Shown: piece by piece, positions 8,179 to 17,980 of the stretch
Numbering within the stretch: position 1 is the stretch's first letter
Layout of the letters: every line of letters starts with the position of its first letter
Source: Bradyrhizobium ivorense
GTDB lineage: Bacteria; Pseudomonadota; Alphaproteobacteria; Rhizobiales; Xanthobacteraceae
Length of the DNA stretch: 64,000 nucleotides
Assembly: GCF_900696085.1 (NCBI RefSeq)
Contig: NZ_CAADFC020000029.1
Span: forward strand, 176,691 to 240,690
Reading direction: 5' to 3'
Translations under genes and position numbers: made by a program
Notes under the pieces: model-generated
Seen by the model: only the letters and a program-made list of their open reading frames with translations
Databases searched by the model: none
What the model was told of the DNA's origin: nothing

Positions 8179-9209
8179 ACGCGCTCACCAAAATTCCGGT
8201 CACCGTCGTCACCGGCTTTCTCGGATCGGGCAAGACCACGCTGATCCAACATCTGATCAGGAACGCCAACGGCAAGAAGCTCGCGGTGCTGGTCAACGAA
8301 TTCGGCAGCGAAGGCGTCGACGGCGAGATTTTGAAATCCTGCGCCGACGCCAATTGTCCGGCCGAGAACATCGTCGAGCTCGCCAATGGCTGCATCTGCT
8401 GCACCGTTGCCGACGATTTCATCCCGGCGATGGAGCAGCTGCTGGCGCGCCCGGTGAAGCCGGATCACATCGTGATCGAGACATCGGGGCTGGCGCTGCC
8501 AAAGCCGCTCTTGAAGGCATTCGACTGGCCCGAGATTCGTTCGCGGATCACCGTCGACGGCGTGATCGCGCTGGCCGATGCGGAGGCCGTTGCCGCCGGG
8601 CGCTTTGCGCCCGATCCGGCGGCGGTCGATGCGCAGCGCGCCGCCGCCGACAATCTCGATCACGAGACGCCGCTGTCGGAAGTGTTCGAGGACCAGATCG
8701 CCTGCGCCGATATCGTGCTGCTGACCAAGGCCGATCTCGCCGGGGCGGAGGGGATCAAAGCAGCGAAGGAGGTGATCACCGCGGAAATGCCGCGCGAGGT
8801 GCCGATGCTGCCGGTGGTCGAGGGCGCGATCGATGCCCGCGTGATCCTGGGCCTCGCGGCGGCGGCGGAGGATGACCTCGCATCGCGCCCGTCGCATCAC
8901 GACGGCGAGGACGAGCACGAGCACAATGACTTCAATTCGGTGGTGATCGACCTGCCTGAAATCGCCGACGTCGATGCGCTGATGGCGTCGATCAAGGGGC
9001 TGGCGCGCGAGCAGAACGTGCTGCGCGCCAAGGGTTATATCGCGGTTGCGGGCAAGCCGATGCGGCTGCTGGTGCAGTCGGTCGGCGAGCGCGTGCGGCA
9101 CCAGTTCGACATGCCCTGGGGCGCACGGGCGCGGCAATCAAAGCTCGTCGTGATCGGCGAACACGGCGATATCGATGTATCGGCCATTCGGGCGCGGCTG
9201 GGTGTGTGA
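8175..9209 (+). CDS. cobW: CobW, G3E-family GTPase for cobalt handling
   Basis: This 344-residue GTPase belongs to the COG0523/CobW group and is thought to deliver cobalt to the cobaltochelatase. The P-loop GFLGSGKTT lies at residues 14-22, the metal-binding CICC at residues 73-76 and the guanine-specificity TKAD near 180. A His/Glu/Asp-rich stretch near residues 238-250 precedes the CobW C-terminal domain. The gene overlaps both neighbours (ATGA upstream, TGATG to cobN), as expected for co-expression with the chelatase. Confidence 0.94.
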   Translation: MNALTKIPVTVVTGFLGSGKTTLIQHLIRNANGKKLAVLVNEFGSEGVDGEILKSCADANCPAENIVELANGCICCTVADDFIPAMEQLLARPVKPDHIVIETSGLALPKPLLKAFDWPEIRSRITVDGVIALADAEAVAAGRFAPDPAAVDAQRAAADNLDHETPLSEVFEDQIACADIVLLTKADLAGAEGIKAAKEVITAEMPREVPMLPVVEGAIDARVILGLAAAAEDDLASRPSHHDGEDEHEHNDFNSVVIDLPEIADVDALMASIKGLAREQNVLRAKGYIAVAGKPMRLLVQSVGERVRHQFDMPWGARARQSKLVVIGEHGDIDVSAIRARLGV

Positions 9210-12200
9210 TGCACGTCGTCTTCCGCGAGAGCCGCGGCCTCGAAGAGACCGCGACGCCAAGGGACCTCGGCCAGTATCCGGCCGATCTCGTGGTGCTCTC
9301 GTTTTCCGACAGCGACCTTGCAGCGTTCGCGGCCGGTTGGCGGCGCGGCCGCGCGTCATTGCCGTCGCTGCGGCTCGCCAATCTCGCAGAGCTGCGCCAC
9401 CCGCTGTCGGTCGACACCTACATCGAGCGGACGCTGTCGGAGGCCCGCGGCATTCTGGTGCGGCTGATCGGCGGCGAACCGTATTGGCCGTATGGATTGG
9501 CCGCGCTGCATCGATTGGCGCAGGAGCGCAACATCGCCCTGGTGGTGCTGCCGGCCGACGGCCGCGACGATCTGCGGCTGGATGAATTTTCGACACTGCC
9601 GGTCTCGACGCTGCGGCGGCTGAAGGCGCTGTGCGACAAGGGCGGTCCGGTCGCGGCGCAGGCGGTGATCGCGCAGCTGGCGCTGGCGTCGGGGCTCTAT
9701 GCCGGACCCGTCGTCGGCGAGATCGATCTGGCGGAGATCGGGTTCTACGATCCGCAACGCGGTCCGATCCGGACGCTGCCAGATGCCGATGACCGGCCGC
9801 GCGCGATCCTCAGCTTCTATCGCGCGTATCTCGCGGCCGGCGACATGGCGCCGGTCGATGCGCTGATCGCGGCGTTGCGCCAACAGGGCTTTGACGTCTA
9901 TGGCGTGTTCGTCACCTCGCTGAAGGCCGCCGGCGTCGCGGACTGGCTGCGCGCGCAGTTCGCGCAAGGCCCGCCGGCCGCGATCGTCAATGCGACGGCG
10001 TTCTCCGCGATCGGTGACGACGGCACGACGCCGTTCGACGGCATGACGTGCCCAGTGTTCCAGGTCGCCTTGTCGACCGCACGGCGCGAGAATTGGGCGG
10101 AGTCGCTGCGCGGGCTTTCACCCGGCGACCTCGCGATGCATGTGGTGTTGCCGGAGGTCGACGGCCGGCTGTTCGCAGGCGTCGTCAGCTTCAAGTCGGC
10201 CTCGGATCGCGATCCCGACCTGCAGTTCTCGCATTTGGCACATCGGCCGGACGACGAACGCGTCGCCGCCGCGATTGCGCGCGTGACAACCTGGCACCGG
10301 CTTGCCGGCAAGCCGGCGCATGACAAGCAGCTCGCGATCGTGCTCTCGAACTATCCGGGCCGCCCGCACCAGATCGCGCATGCCGTCGGCCTCGATGCGC
10401 TCGCTTCGGTCGATGCGCTGCTGTCCGATCTCGCCGCAGCGGGTTACGATCTCGCGCCGGCAGCGGCGCTGGGCGAGGTACTCTTGCGCGAGAAGCTGGC
10501 ATGGAGCGTCGCCGACTATCGCGCGGCGCTGTCGTGCCTTCCGCAAGCGCTGCAGGATGATCTGGCGCGCGCCTGGGGCGCGCCCGAGGATGATCCCGAT
10601 TGCCATGGCGGCGCGTTTCATTTCGCCGCGATCCGGTCCGGCAAAGGCATCATCGCCGTGCAGCCGGAACGCGGCGAGGTCGGTCATCGCGACGCCGATT
10701 ATCACGATCTCGCGCGCACGCCGCGCCATGCCTATGTCGCGTTCTATCTCTGGCTCCGGCAGCAGGGCATCGATGCGCTGGTGCATATGGGCGCGCATGG
10801 CACGCTGGAATGGCTGCCTGGCAAATCCGTCGCGCTGTCGCCCGCGTGCTGGCCGGAGGCGCTGATCGGCGATCTGCCGGTGATCTATCCCTTCATCGTC
10901 AACGATCCCGGCGAGGCGGCGCAGGCCAAGCGGCGCATCGGCGCGCTCACCATCGGCCATCTGCCGCCGCCACTGATGGCCGCTGCGTTGCCGGAGCGGC
11001 TGCGCCGGCTGGAGCAACTGCTCGATGAATATTCGACCGCCGACGGGCTCGATCCGGCGCGGCGGCAGCGCCTGATCGCCGATATCCGCGAGGAAGCGCG
11101 CGTCGCGGGGCTGGAGGACGATCTGGGGCTTGCCGCCTCGGTTGCGGCCGCGGAAGCGATTCCGCAGATCGATCGCTTCGTCTGCGACCTCAAGGAAAGC
11201 CAGTTCGGCGACGGCCTGCATGTGTTCGGCCGTGGCGCCTGCGGCGAGGCGGAGCGCGACGCGCTGCTCGCTGCGCTTGCCGGCCGGCGCGTCGCGCCAG
11301 GACCGTCGGGCTCGCCGTATCGCGGACGCAGCGACGTGCTGCCGACCGGCCGCAATCTGTTCGCAGTCGATCCGCGCGCAGTGCCGACGCCCTCGGCGCA
11401 TGCGCAGGGCGTCAAGCTCGCGGAGGAATTGCTGCGCCGCCATCTGCAGGATCACGGCGACTGGCCGAAGGGGCTGGTCGTCGATCTCTGGGGCTCGTCG
11501 ACGATGCGCACCGCCGGCGAGGATTTTGCGATGGCGCTGCATCTCGCCGGCATCGCGCCGCGCTGGGATCACGGCTCGGGCCGGGTGTCGGGTTACGACA
11601 TCCTCGCGCCGGCGGAGCTTGGCCGTCCGCGCATCGACGTCACGCTGCGCGTGTCGGGTCTGTTCCGCGATGTCTTTTCCGGTCTCGCCCAGCTGTTCGA
11701 AGCCGCGGCCGAAGCGCTGGCCGAACGCGGCGAGGAGGGCGATGAAAATCCCTATACGCAGCGCGTGTCGCGCGTGTTCGGGCCGCGCCCCGGTCAGTAC
11801 GGCGCGGGTGTTGCCGCGGTGCCGGATGATTTTACGCAGGAGACGCGCGAGGCGGCCGGCGAAGCCTGGCTCGCGGCGTCGTCCTGGGCCTTCGCATCCG
11901 ATGGCGAGATGCGGCCTGACCGTGTCGGCATCGAGGCGAGGCTCATTGCGGCCGACAGTTTTGTTCACACCCAGGACTTGCCGGAGACCGATCTGCTGCT
12001 GGCGGCGGATTATGCCGCGCATGAGGCCGGCATCGCGTCCGCGGCCGCGCGCATCGGCACGAAGGCCCCGGCACTCTACCATCTCGACGCGACGCGGCCC
12101 GATCAGCCGCATGCGCGCTCGCTGACCGAGGAGATCGCGCGGGTGGTGCGGGCGCGCGCCGCCAATCCGGCGTGGATCGCGGGCATGATGCGCCACGGCT

Positions 12201-12457
12201 TTCGCGGCGCCGCCGAGATTACCGCGACGCTGGAGCACATGGCGGCATTCGCGCATCTCGCCGGTGCCGTGCCGCCGCATCTGTTCGACCTCTATTACGA
12301 TGCGACGCTGGGCAATGACGACGTCCGCGCCTTCATGGCGCGCGAGAACCCGGCGGCACTGGCGGCGATCGAAACTTGCTTCACGCGGCTGCACGAGGCT
12401 TCGCTCTGGCGCACCCGGCGCAACTCGATCGCCGCGGCGCTGCAGGAGGCGTCATGA
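9209..12457 (+). CDS. cobN: CobN, aerobic cobaltochelatase large subunit
   Basis: This 1082-residue protein is the large subunit of the ATP-dependent CobNST chelatase that inserts cobalt into hydrogenobyrinic acid a,c-diamide. Typical stretches include VHMGAHGTLEWLPGK near residue 530, RIGALTIGHLPPP and SGLFRDVFSGLAQLF in the C-terminal third. It is shorter than the roughly 1270 residues of the Pseudomonas-type protein but has no internal break. The ATG at 9209 shares a base with the cobW stop. The partner genes cobS and cobT are not in the window. Confidence 0.95.
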   Translation: MHVVFRESRGLEETATPRDLGQYPADLVVLSFSDSDLAAFAAGWRRGRASLPSLRLANLAELRHPLSVDTYIERTLSEARGILVRLIGGEPYWPYGLAALHRLAQERNIALVVLPADGRDDLRLDEFSTLPVSTLRRLKALCDKGGPVAAQAVIAQLALASGLYAGPVVGEIDLAEIGFYDPQRGPIRTLPDADDRPRAILSFYRAYLAAGDMAPVDALIAALRQQGFDVYGVFVTSLKAAGVADWLRAQFAQGPPAAIVNATAFSAIGDDGTTPFDGMTCPVFQVALSTARRENWAESLRGLSPGDLAMHVVLPEVDGRLFAGVVSFKSASDRDPDLQFSHLAHRPDDERVAAAIARVTTWHRLAGKPAHDKQLAIVLSNYPGRPHQIAHAVGLDALASVDALLSDLAAAGYDLAPAAALGEVLLREKLAWSVADYRAALSCLPQALQDDLARAWGAPEDDPDCHGGAFHFAAIRSGKGIIAVQPERGEVGHRDADYHDLARTPRHAYVAFYLWLRQQGIDALVHMGAHGTLEWLPGKSVALSPACWPEALIGDLPVIYPFIVNDPGEAAQAKRRIGALTIGHLPPPLMAAALPERLRRLEQLLDEYSTADGLDPARRQRLIADIREEARVAGLEDDLGLAASVAAAEAIPQIDRFVCDLKESQFGDGLHVFGRGACGEAERDALLAALAGRRVAPGPSGSPYRGRSDVLPTGRNLFAVDPRAVPTPSAHAQGVKLAEELLRRHLQDHGDWPKGLVVDLWGSSTMRTAGEDFAMALHLAGIAPRWDHGSGRVSGYDILAPAELGRPRIDVTLRVSGLFRDVFSGLAQLFEAAAEALAERGEEGDENPYTQRVSRVFGPRPGQYGAGVAAVPDDFTQETREAAGEAWLAASSWAFASDGEMRPDRVGIEARLIAADSFVHTQDLPETDLLLAADYAAHEAGIASAAARIGTKAPALYHLDATRPDQPHARSLTEEIARVVRARAANPAWIAGMMRHGFRGAAEITATLEHMAAFAHLAGAVPPHLFDLYYDATLGNDDVRAFMARENPAALAAIETCFTRLHEASLWRTRRNSIAAALQEAS

Positions 12458-13617
12458 GCGCGGTGGCGATCAAGGGCTGGTGTCCCGGCGCGCTGCGGCC
12501 GATGCGCTCAGGTGATGGACTCGTGGTGCGGATTCGCCCGCGCGGTGGGCGGTTGGATGCTGCACAGGCGGCAGGTATCGCCGATCTTGCCGAGCGCTAC
12601 GGCAACGGCCTGATCGATTTGACCACCCGCGCCAATCTGCAGATCCGCGGCGTCAGCGATCGCAGTCACTGGCCGCTGATCGATGGGCTCGCGGACCTCG
12701 GTCTGCTCGACGCCGATCCCGACAGCGAGGCGCGGCGCAACGTGCTCGTGACGCCGTTCTGGACCGCCGGCGACGAAACCCGGTCGCTCGCCGCCGAGCT
12801 CGAGGAGGGCCTTGCTCGCGCGGCGCCCGATCTGCCGACCAAGTTCGGGTTCGCGATCGATGACGGCCGCGAGCGCGTGCTGGCGGATGCCTCTGCGGAT
12901 ATCAGGATCGAGCGCGATGGTGCCGGCGAGCTGCTGGTGCGCGCCGATGGCGCCGAGTTCGGCCGCCGCGTCACGCGGAGCGAAGCGGTGCCGCTCGCAC
13001 TCGCGCTGGCCGAATGGTTCGTTGTCTCCAGCGGCATGCGCGGCGACAGGCGGCGGATGGCAGCTCACCTCGCTGCGGGCGCGAGGCTGCCCGAGGCATT
13101 TCGCGGCGATGCCGAGCCGGTGCAGCGAGGGTCCGCTGCCGTGCCTGGTCTTGGCCCGCTCGGTGCGATCGTCGGCGTTGCGTTCGGGCAGTTGCCGCAT
13201 GAGACGCTCCGCAGTCTCGCCGCTCGTTCACAAGGCATTCGCATGACGCCGTGGCGGATGCTGCTGGTCGAAGGAATGCATGAGATGCCCGCAGGCGCGG
13301 ACCTGATCATGCAGCCCGATGAACCCGCGCTTCGCGCGATCGCCTGCAGCGGTGCGCCGCGCTGCCGTGACGCGCATGCCGACACGCGCGCGCTGGCAGC
13401 GGCGCTGGCGCCGCATATCCCGGCCGATGCACGGCTGCACGTCTCCGGCTGCGCCAAGGGCTGTGCCCATTCCGGCGTGGCCGAGATCACGCTGGTTGCG
13501 ACACGCGATGGCTTCGATCTCGTCCGCAATGGGTCGACGCGGGATACACCGGTTATGCGTGGATTGAGCCGCGCGCGCCTCGTTGCCGATCCCTCCTTGC
13601 TGGTGGGAGGCCACTGA
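12454..13617 (+). CDS. cobG: CobG, precorrin-3B synthase
   Basis: This 387-residue enzyme resembles sulfite and nitrite reductases and uses oxygen to convert precorrin-3A to precorrin-3B, the hallmark of the aerobic pathway. The iron-sulfur/siroheme-type cysteines are C298, C304, C333 and C337 (CSGAPRC and CAKGC). The N-terminal half-domain has DLTTRANLQIRG near residue 50. The ATG at 12454 overlaps the cobN stop, and the stop shares a base with the cobH start. Confidence 0.93.
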   Translation: MSAVAIKGWCPGALRPMRSGDGLVVRIRPRGGRLDAAQAAGIADLAERYGNGLIDLTTRANLQIRGVSDRSHWPLIDGLADLGLLDADPDSEARRNVLVTPFWTAGDETRSLAAELEEGLARAAPDLPTKFGFAIDDGRERVLADASADIRIERDGAGELLVRADGAEFGRRVTRSEAVPLALALAEWFVVSSGMRGDRRRMAAHLAAGARLPEAFRGDAEPVQRGSAAVPGLGPLGAIVGVAFGQLPHETLRSLAARSQGIRMTPWRMLLVEGMHEMPAGADLIMQPDEPALRAIACSGAPRCRDAHADTRALAAALAPHIPADARLHVSGCAKGCAHSGVAEITLVATRDGFDLVRNGSTRDTPVMRGLSRARLVADPSLLVGGH

Positions 13618-14246
13618 TGCCGCATACCTACGAGACCGACGGCGCGGCGATCTACCGGCAATCCTTTGCCACCATTCGCGCTGAGGCCGATCTCGCCCGC
13701 TTCACTGCGGATGAGGAGCCGGTGGTCGTGCGCATGATCCATGCCGCGGGCATGGTGGGGCTCGAAGCGCATGTCCGCTTCACGCCAGGCATGGCCACCG
13801 CCGCGCGCGCCGCCCTGCAGAACGGCGCGCCGGTCCTGTGCGACGCGCGCATGGTGTCGGAGGGGATTACGCGCGCACGGCTGCCCGCGGGCAACGCCGT
13901 GATCTGCACATTGGGCGACCCTGCCGTTCCCGCGCTGGCGCAATCGATGCGCAACACGCGCTCTGCGGCGGCGCTGGAGCTCTGGCGGCCGCATCTCGGC
14001 GGCGCGGTCGTTGCCATCGGCAACGCGCCGACGGCCCTGTTCCATCTGCTCAACATGCTGGAGCACGGCGATTGCCCGCGGCCTGCGGCGATCATCGGCT
14101 GCCCGGTCGGCTTCGTCGGCGCGGCCGAGTCCAAGGCGGCGTTGATGACCGACCCGCCTGCGCCGGCGCTGACGGTCGAGGGACGGCTTGGCGGTTCGGC
14201 GATCACCGTTGCCGCCGTCAACGCGCTGGCGAGCCGGAGCGAGTAG
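13617..14246 (+). CDS. cobH: CobH, precorrin-8X methylmutase
   Basis: This 209-residue cytosolic isomerase moves the C-11 methyl group to C-12 to give hydrogenobyrinic acid. EEPVVVRMIHAAGM near residue 35 carries the conserved catalytic His. AIGNAPTALFHLL and GCPVGFVGAAESK in the C-terminal half are family signatures. Length is standard. It is translationally coupled to cobG and lies one base before cobI. Confidence 0.94.
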   Translation: MPHTYETDGAAIYRQSFATIRAEADLARFTADEEPVVVRMIHAAGMVGLEAHVRFTPGMATAARAALQNGAPVLCDARMVSEGITRARLPAGNAVICTLGDPAVPALAQSMRNTRSAAALELWRPHLGGAVVAIGNAPTALFHLLNMLEHGDCPRPAAIIGCPVGFVGAAESKAALMTDPPAPALTVEGRLGGSAITVAAVNALASRSE

Positions 14247-14247
14247 G

Positions 14248-14979
14248 ATGGGGCGCATCATCTGTTGCGGCCTCGGGCCGGGCGATCCTGACCTGATGAG
14301 CGTGCGTGCCGACCGCACCGTGCGCGCCGCAAAGCATGTCGCGTTCTTCCGCAAGAAGGGTCAGCTCGGACAGGCCCGCCGCATCGTCGATGGGCTGCTT
14401 GCCGCCGATGTCAGCGAATATCCGATGGAATATCCCGTGACCACGGAGATCGCCTTCGACAGCGCGGAATACACGCAACTGCTGGCGAGCTTCTATGACG
14501 AATGGGCGGAACGCCTGGCGCGGCTAGCGCGCGCGATCGACCTTGTCGTGCTGTGCGAGGGCGATCCCTATTTCTACGGCTCGTTCATGCATTTGCATGC
14601 GCGGCTGCAGGGGCGCGTCGCGCTCGAGGTGATCGCCGGCATTCCCGGCATGGCGGGCTGCTGGAACGCGGTCGGCCAGCCGATCGCGCTCGGCGACGAC
14701 GTCACGACCGTCCTGATGGGCACGCTGCCGGAAGCCGAGCTCGCGCAGCGGATGCGCAATTCCGATGCGCTGGTCGTGATGAAGACCGGGCGCAATCTGG
14801 AAAAAATCCGCCGCGCGCTCGCTTCCGCAGGCCGCCTCAATGACGCCTGGCTGGTCGAGCGCGGCACCATGCCGGACCAACGCGTCAGCCGGCTCGTCGA
14901 TATCCATGACGCCGAGTGCGCGTACTTTGCCATCGTGCTGGTGCACGGGCAGGGGTTGCGCCGGGAGGCCGCCGAATGA
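14248..14979 (+). CDS. cobI: CobI, precorrin-2 C20-methyltransferase
   Basis: This 243-residue SAM-dependent methyltransferase of the tetrapyrrole methylase family methylates C-20 of precorrin-2. The glycine loop CGLGPGDPDLMSVRA is at the N-terminus, LCEGDPYFYGSFMHL near residue 105 and VIAGIPGM near 132. The start at 14248 comes directly after cobH and is preceded by GAGTAGG. The stop overlaps the cobJ ATG. Confidence 0.93.
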   Translation: MGRIICCGLGPGDPDLMSVRADRTVRAAKHVAFFRKKGQLGQARRIVDGLLAADVSEYPMEYPVTTEIAFDSAEYTQLLASFYDEWAERLARLARAIDLVVLCEGDPYFYGSFMHLHARLQGRVALEVIAGIPGMAGCWNAVGQPIALGDDVTTVLMGTLPEAELAQRMRNSDALVVMKTGRNLEKIRRALASAGRLNDAWLVERGTMPDQRVSRLVDIHDAECAYFAIVLVHGQGLRREAAE

Positions 14980-15710
14980 CCGGCAGCTTGACTATCGCGG
15001 GACTGGGGCCGGGCGACGAGGCGCTGATCACGCCGGAAGTCTCCGCTGCGCTTGCGCGGGCGACCGACATTGTGGGCTATGCGCCCTATGTTGCGCGCGT
15101 GCAGCCGCGCGACGGCCTCACGCTGCATCCGTCCGACAATCGCGTCGAGCTGCAACGCGCCGGCGAAGCGCTACGGCTGGCGTCGGAAGGGCGGGACGTC
15201 GTCGTGGTGTCGTCGGGCGATCCCGGTGTGTTTGCGATGGCTTCCGCGGTGTTCGAGGCGCTGGAGGATGCGCCAGAGTGGCGCGACCTGCCGATCCGGG
15301 TGCTGCCCGGCGTGACGGCGATGCTGGCGGCAGCCGCCGCCTGCGGTGCGCCGCTCGGTCATGATTTTTGCGCGATCAATCTCTCCGACAATCTAAAACC
15401 GTGGCCGGTGATCGAGAAGCGATTGCGGCTCGCCGCGGAGGCTGATTTTGCCATCGCGATGTACAATCCGCGTTCTGCTAGCCGGCCGGACGGCTTTGGC
15501 CGCGTCCTCGAGATTCTGCGCGAGGCCGGCTGCGGCGAGCGCATCGTCGTGTTTGCCCGCGCGGTTTCTACGCCGGAACAGCGGATCGAGATGGTCGAGC
15601 TGCGCGAGGCGCGGCCGGAGATGGCCGATATGCGCACGCTGGTGATCGTCGGCAATTCGGCGACGCGCCGGGTCGGCCGCTGGGTCTATGCGCCGAGGCA
15701 GGTGCGATGA
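14976..15710 (+). CDS. cobJ: CobJ, precorrin-3B C17-methyltransferase
   Basis: This 244-residue tetrapyrrole methylase methylates C-17 of precorrin-3B and drives ring contraction. GLGPGDEALITPEV lies at residues 10-23, VGYAPYV near 33, VVSSGDPGVFAMA near 80 and AIAMYNPRSASRP near 157. The ATG at 14976 overlaps the cobI stop. The 3' end overlaps the end of the opposite-strand cobK by 25 bases. Confidence 0.94.
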   Translation: MTGSLTIAGLGPGDEALITPEVSAALARATDIVGYAPYVARVQPRDGLTLHPSDNRVELQRAGEALRLASEGRDVVVVSSGDPGVFAMASAVFEALEDAPEWRDLPIRVLPGVTAMLAAAAACGAPLGHDFCAINLSDNLKPWPVIEKRLRLAAEADFAIAMYNPRSASRPDGFGRVLEILREAGCGERIVVFARAVSTPEQRIEMVELREARPEMADMRTLVIVGNSATRRVGRWVYAPRQVR

Positions 15711-16435
15711 CCGAGCCATTCGATCACCTCGTAGACGCTTTCCACCCGTGGCCTGTCGGGAAGCTGTGGCCTTGTGATCATGATGACGGGAAGGCTGAGC
15801 GCGCGGGCGGCGTCGATCTTGGCGCGCGCGCCACTTCCGCCGGAATTGCGCGCGACGATCCATTCGATTGCGCGTGTGCGCATCATCGCGAGCTCGCCGT
15901 CGAGGGTGAAGGGGCCGCGCGATACGATGATCTCGGCGCCGGGCAACGGCAGCGCACCTTCGGGCGGATCGACGAACCGCAACGTGTAGACATGCTGCGG
16001 GCGGGCGGCGAACGGTGCGATGTGCTGGCGGCCGATGGCGAGGAAGATTCGGGCGCTGCGCTCCGGCAGGGCCGCGACCGCGGAGGCGATGTCTTCGACC
16101 TCGATCCAGTTGTCACCGGGTGCCTTGCTCCACGGCGCGCGCTCCAGCGCAAGCAGCGGCGTTGCGGTGTCCGCGCAGGCGGCCACCGCGTTGCGGCTCA
16201 TCTCGGCCGCGAACGGATGCGTCGCGTCGACCACATGGGTGATGCGCTCGCGGCGAAGATAGTCGGCGAGACCGCTGGCGCCGCCGAAGCCGCCACTACG
16301 GGTCGGCAGCGGTTGTTCGGCGGGCGCGCGGGTGCGGCCGCCATAGGAATAGAGCGCGTCGATCCCGGCGCGCGCGATGGCTTCGGCGAGCAGATTGGCG
16401 TCCGTCGTTCCGCCCAGGATCAGGGCGCGTGTCAT
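15686..16435 (-). CDS. cobK: CobK, precorrin-6A reductase
   Basis: This 249-residue NADPH-dependent enzyme reduces precorrin-6A. ALILGGTTDANLLA at the N-terminus is the nucleotide-binding glycine motif, and THVVDATHPFAAEMS and IVARNSGGSGARAKIDAA are CobK signatures. It is the only leftward gene inside the long rightward cob operon. Its end overlaps cobJ by 25 bases, and its ATG (16433-16435) overlaps the cobL ATG (16434-16436), so its promoter and ribosome site must lie inside the cobL coding sequence. Confidence 0.93.
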   Translation of the reverse strand: MTRALILGGTTDANLLAEAIARAGIDALYSYGGRTRAPAEQPLPTRSGGFGGASGLADYLRRERITHVVDATHPFAAEMSRNAVAACADTATPLLALERAPWSKAPGDNWIEVEDIASAVAALPERSARIFLAIGRQHIAPFAARPQHVYTLRFVDPPEGALPLPGAEIIVSRGPFTLDGELAMMRTRAIEWIVARNSGGSGARAKIDAARALSLPVIMITRPQLPDRPRVESVYEVIEWLGHRTCLGA

Positions 16436-17615
16436 GGGTAATCCCTGGTTGACCATCATCGGCATCGGCGAAGATGGCCTTGCCGGCCTCTCCGAAGCAA
16501 GCCGAAAGGCGCTTGCCGACGCGGAGACGGTGTTCGGCGGTGAACGGCATCTGACGCTGGCCGGCATCACCGATCGCGGCCGGGCCTGGCCGGTGCCGTT
16601 CGATGCGGATGTCGTGCTAAGCTGCCGCGGCCGTCCGACCGCGGTGCTCGCCTCGGGCGACCCGTTCTGGCACGGCGCCGGCGGCAGCCTTGCCGAGAAA
16701 TTGCAAGCCGGTGAATGGATCGCCTATCCCGCGCCGTCGACCTTCTCGCTCGCGGCGGCGCGTTTGGGGTGGCGGCTCGAGAACGTCATCTGTCTCGGAC
16801 TGCACGCCGCGCCGTTCGAACGGCTGGTGCCGCATCTGGCACGGGGCGCACGGCTCATCTGTTTGGTGCGCGACGGCACGGCGGCCGGCGAGCTCGCGCG
16901 CTGGCTCACCGAGCGCGGCTGGGGGACATCATCGATGTGGACCTTGTCCGCGCTTGGCGGTCCGCGCGAAGCTGTCAGGCAGCATCGTGCAGACGGCTAT
17001 TCGGCCGACACGGACGAAAGCCTGGTCGCGGTCGCGCTGGAGATGGAAGGAGCGCTGGGGATCGCGCGCAGCTGCGGTCTTCCGGACACGCTGTTCGTGC
17101 ATGACGGACAACTGACGAAGCGGCCGATCCGCGCGCTGGCGCTGTCGGCGCTTGCGCCGCGGCCCGGCGAACGGTTGTGGGACATCGGCGCGGGCTCCGG
17201 CTCGATCTCGATCGAGTGGGCGCTGTGCGGCGGGACCGCGATTGCCGTCGAGGCGCGCGGCGATCGCGTCGCGAACATCCACCGTAACGCAGCAAGCTTT
17301 GGCGTGACGCATCGGATCACGGTGATCGAGGGTGAGGCGCCCGGCGCCCTGTCGGGTCTCGCGAGTCCGGACGCCGTGTTCATCGGCGGTGGCCCCGACG
17401 CTGTTATGTTCGACGCTGTCTGGTCGCACATTGCGCCGCGCACGCGGCTGGTGGTGCATGCGGTGACGCTGGAGACCGAGGCGCTGCTCGCCGATCTCGA
17501 GCTTCGCCATGGCGGCGAACTGATGCGGGCCGAGATTGCGCACACGGATCAATTGGGCCGCTACCGCTCCTGGAAAGCGGCGCGGCCGGTCGTGCAATGG
17601 AGCACGGTGAAATGA
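16434..17615 (+). CDS. cobL: CobL, precorrin-6B C5,15-methyltransferase (decarboxylating)
   Basis: This 393-residue protein joins a CbiE-type tetrapyrrole methylase (residues 1 to about 200, IIGIGEDGLAGLSEASRKA) to a CbiT-type methyltransferase (about 215-390, RLWDIGAGSGSISIEWALCG with the SAM-binding glycine motif). Together they methylate C-5 and C-15 and decarboxylate the C-12 acetate. The ATG at 16434 overlaps the start of the divergent cobK. A GTG at 16431 is an alternative start. cobE follows with an ATGA overlap. Confidence 0.94.
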   Translation: MGNPWLTIIGIGEDGLAGLSEASRKALADAETVFGGERHLTLAGITDRGRAWPVPFDADVVLSCRGRPTAVLASGDPFWHGAGGSLAEKLQAGEWIAYPAPSTFSLAAARLGWRLENVICLGLHAAPFERLVPHLARGARLICLVRDGTAAGELARWLTERGWGTSSMWTLSALGGPREAVRQHRADGYSADTDESLVAVALEMEGALGIARSCGLPDTLFVHDGQLTKRPIRALALSALAPRPGERLWDIGAGSGSISIEWALCGGTAIAVEARGDRVANIHRNAASFGVTHRITVIEGEAPGALSGLASPDAVFIGGGPDAVMFDAVWSHIAPRTRLVVHAVTLETEALLADLELRHGGELMRAEIAHTDQLGRYRSWKAARPVVQWSTVK

Positions 17616-17980
17616 AGGTCGCGGGTCTGGGATTCAGACATGACGCCACGCTTGCGTCGCTGCGCGAAGCGCTCGACGCGGCCGGCGGTCGTGCCGGCCT
17701 CGCAGCCGTCGCGACGCTGCGTGACAAAGCCGACGCGCCGGCGCTGCGGTTGCTCGCGGACGAACTGGGATTGCCGATCCGGGGCTTTACCGCCGAGAGG
17801 TTGGACGGGATCAAGACCACGACCCAGTCCGCGTTGGTCAACGCCAGGTTCGGCACCGGCTCCATCGCCGAGGCCGCGGCACTCGCCGCCGCGGGGCGCG
17901 GCGCCCGGCTGATTGCGTCCCGCAGCGTTTCGCAGGATCGGATGGCCACCGCGGCGATCGCGGAAGGAGACGGCGAATGA
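17612..17980 (+). CDS. cobE: CobE, cobalamin biosynthesis protein (CbiG C-terminal-like)
   Basis: This 122-residue protein corresponds to the C-terminal domain of CbiG. VAGLGFRHDATLASLREAL at the start and KTTTQSALVNARFGTGSIAEAAAL in the second half are typical of CobE. Its biochemical role in the aerobic pathway is not settled. The ATG at 17612 overlaps the cobL stop. An ATG at 17597 would add five residues. The stop overlaps the cobM start. Confidence 0.9.
   Translation: MKVAGLGFRHDATLASLREALDAAGGRAGLAAVATLRDKADAPALRLLADELGLPIRGFTAERLDGIKTTTQSALVNARFGTGSIAEAAALAAAGRGARLIASRSVSQDRMATAAIAEGDGE

Noticed and set aside
10118..12394. 758-codon leftward frame
   Set aside because: It lies entirely within cobN on the other strand and has no recognisable domain.
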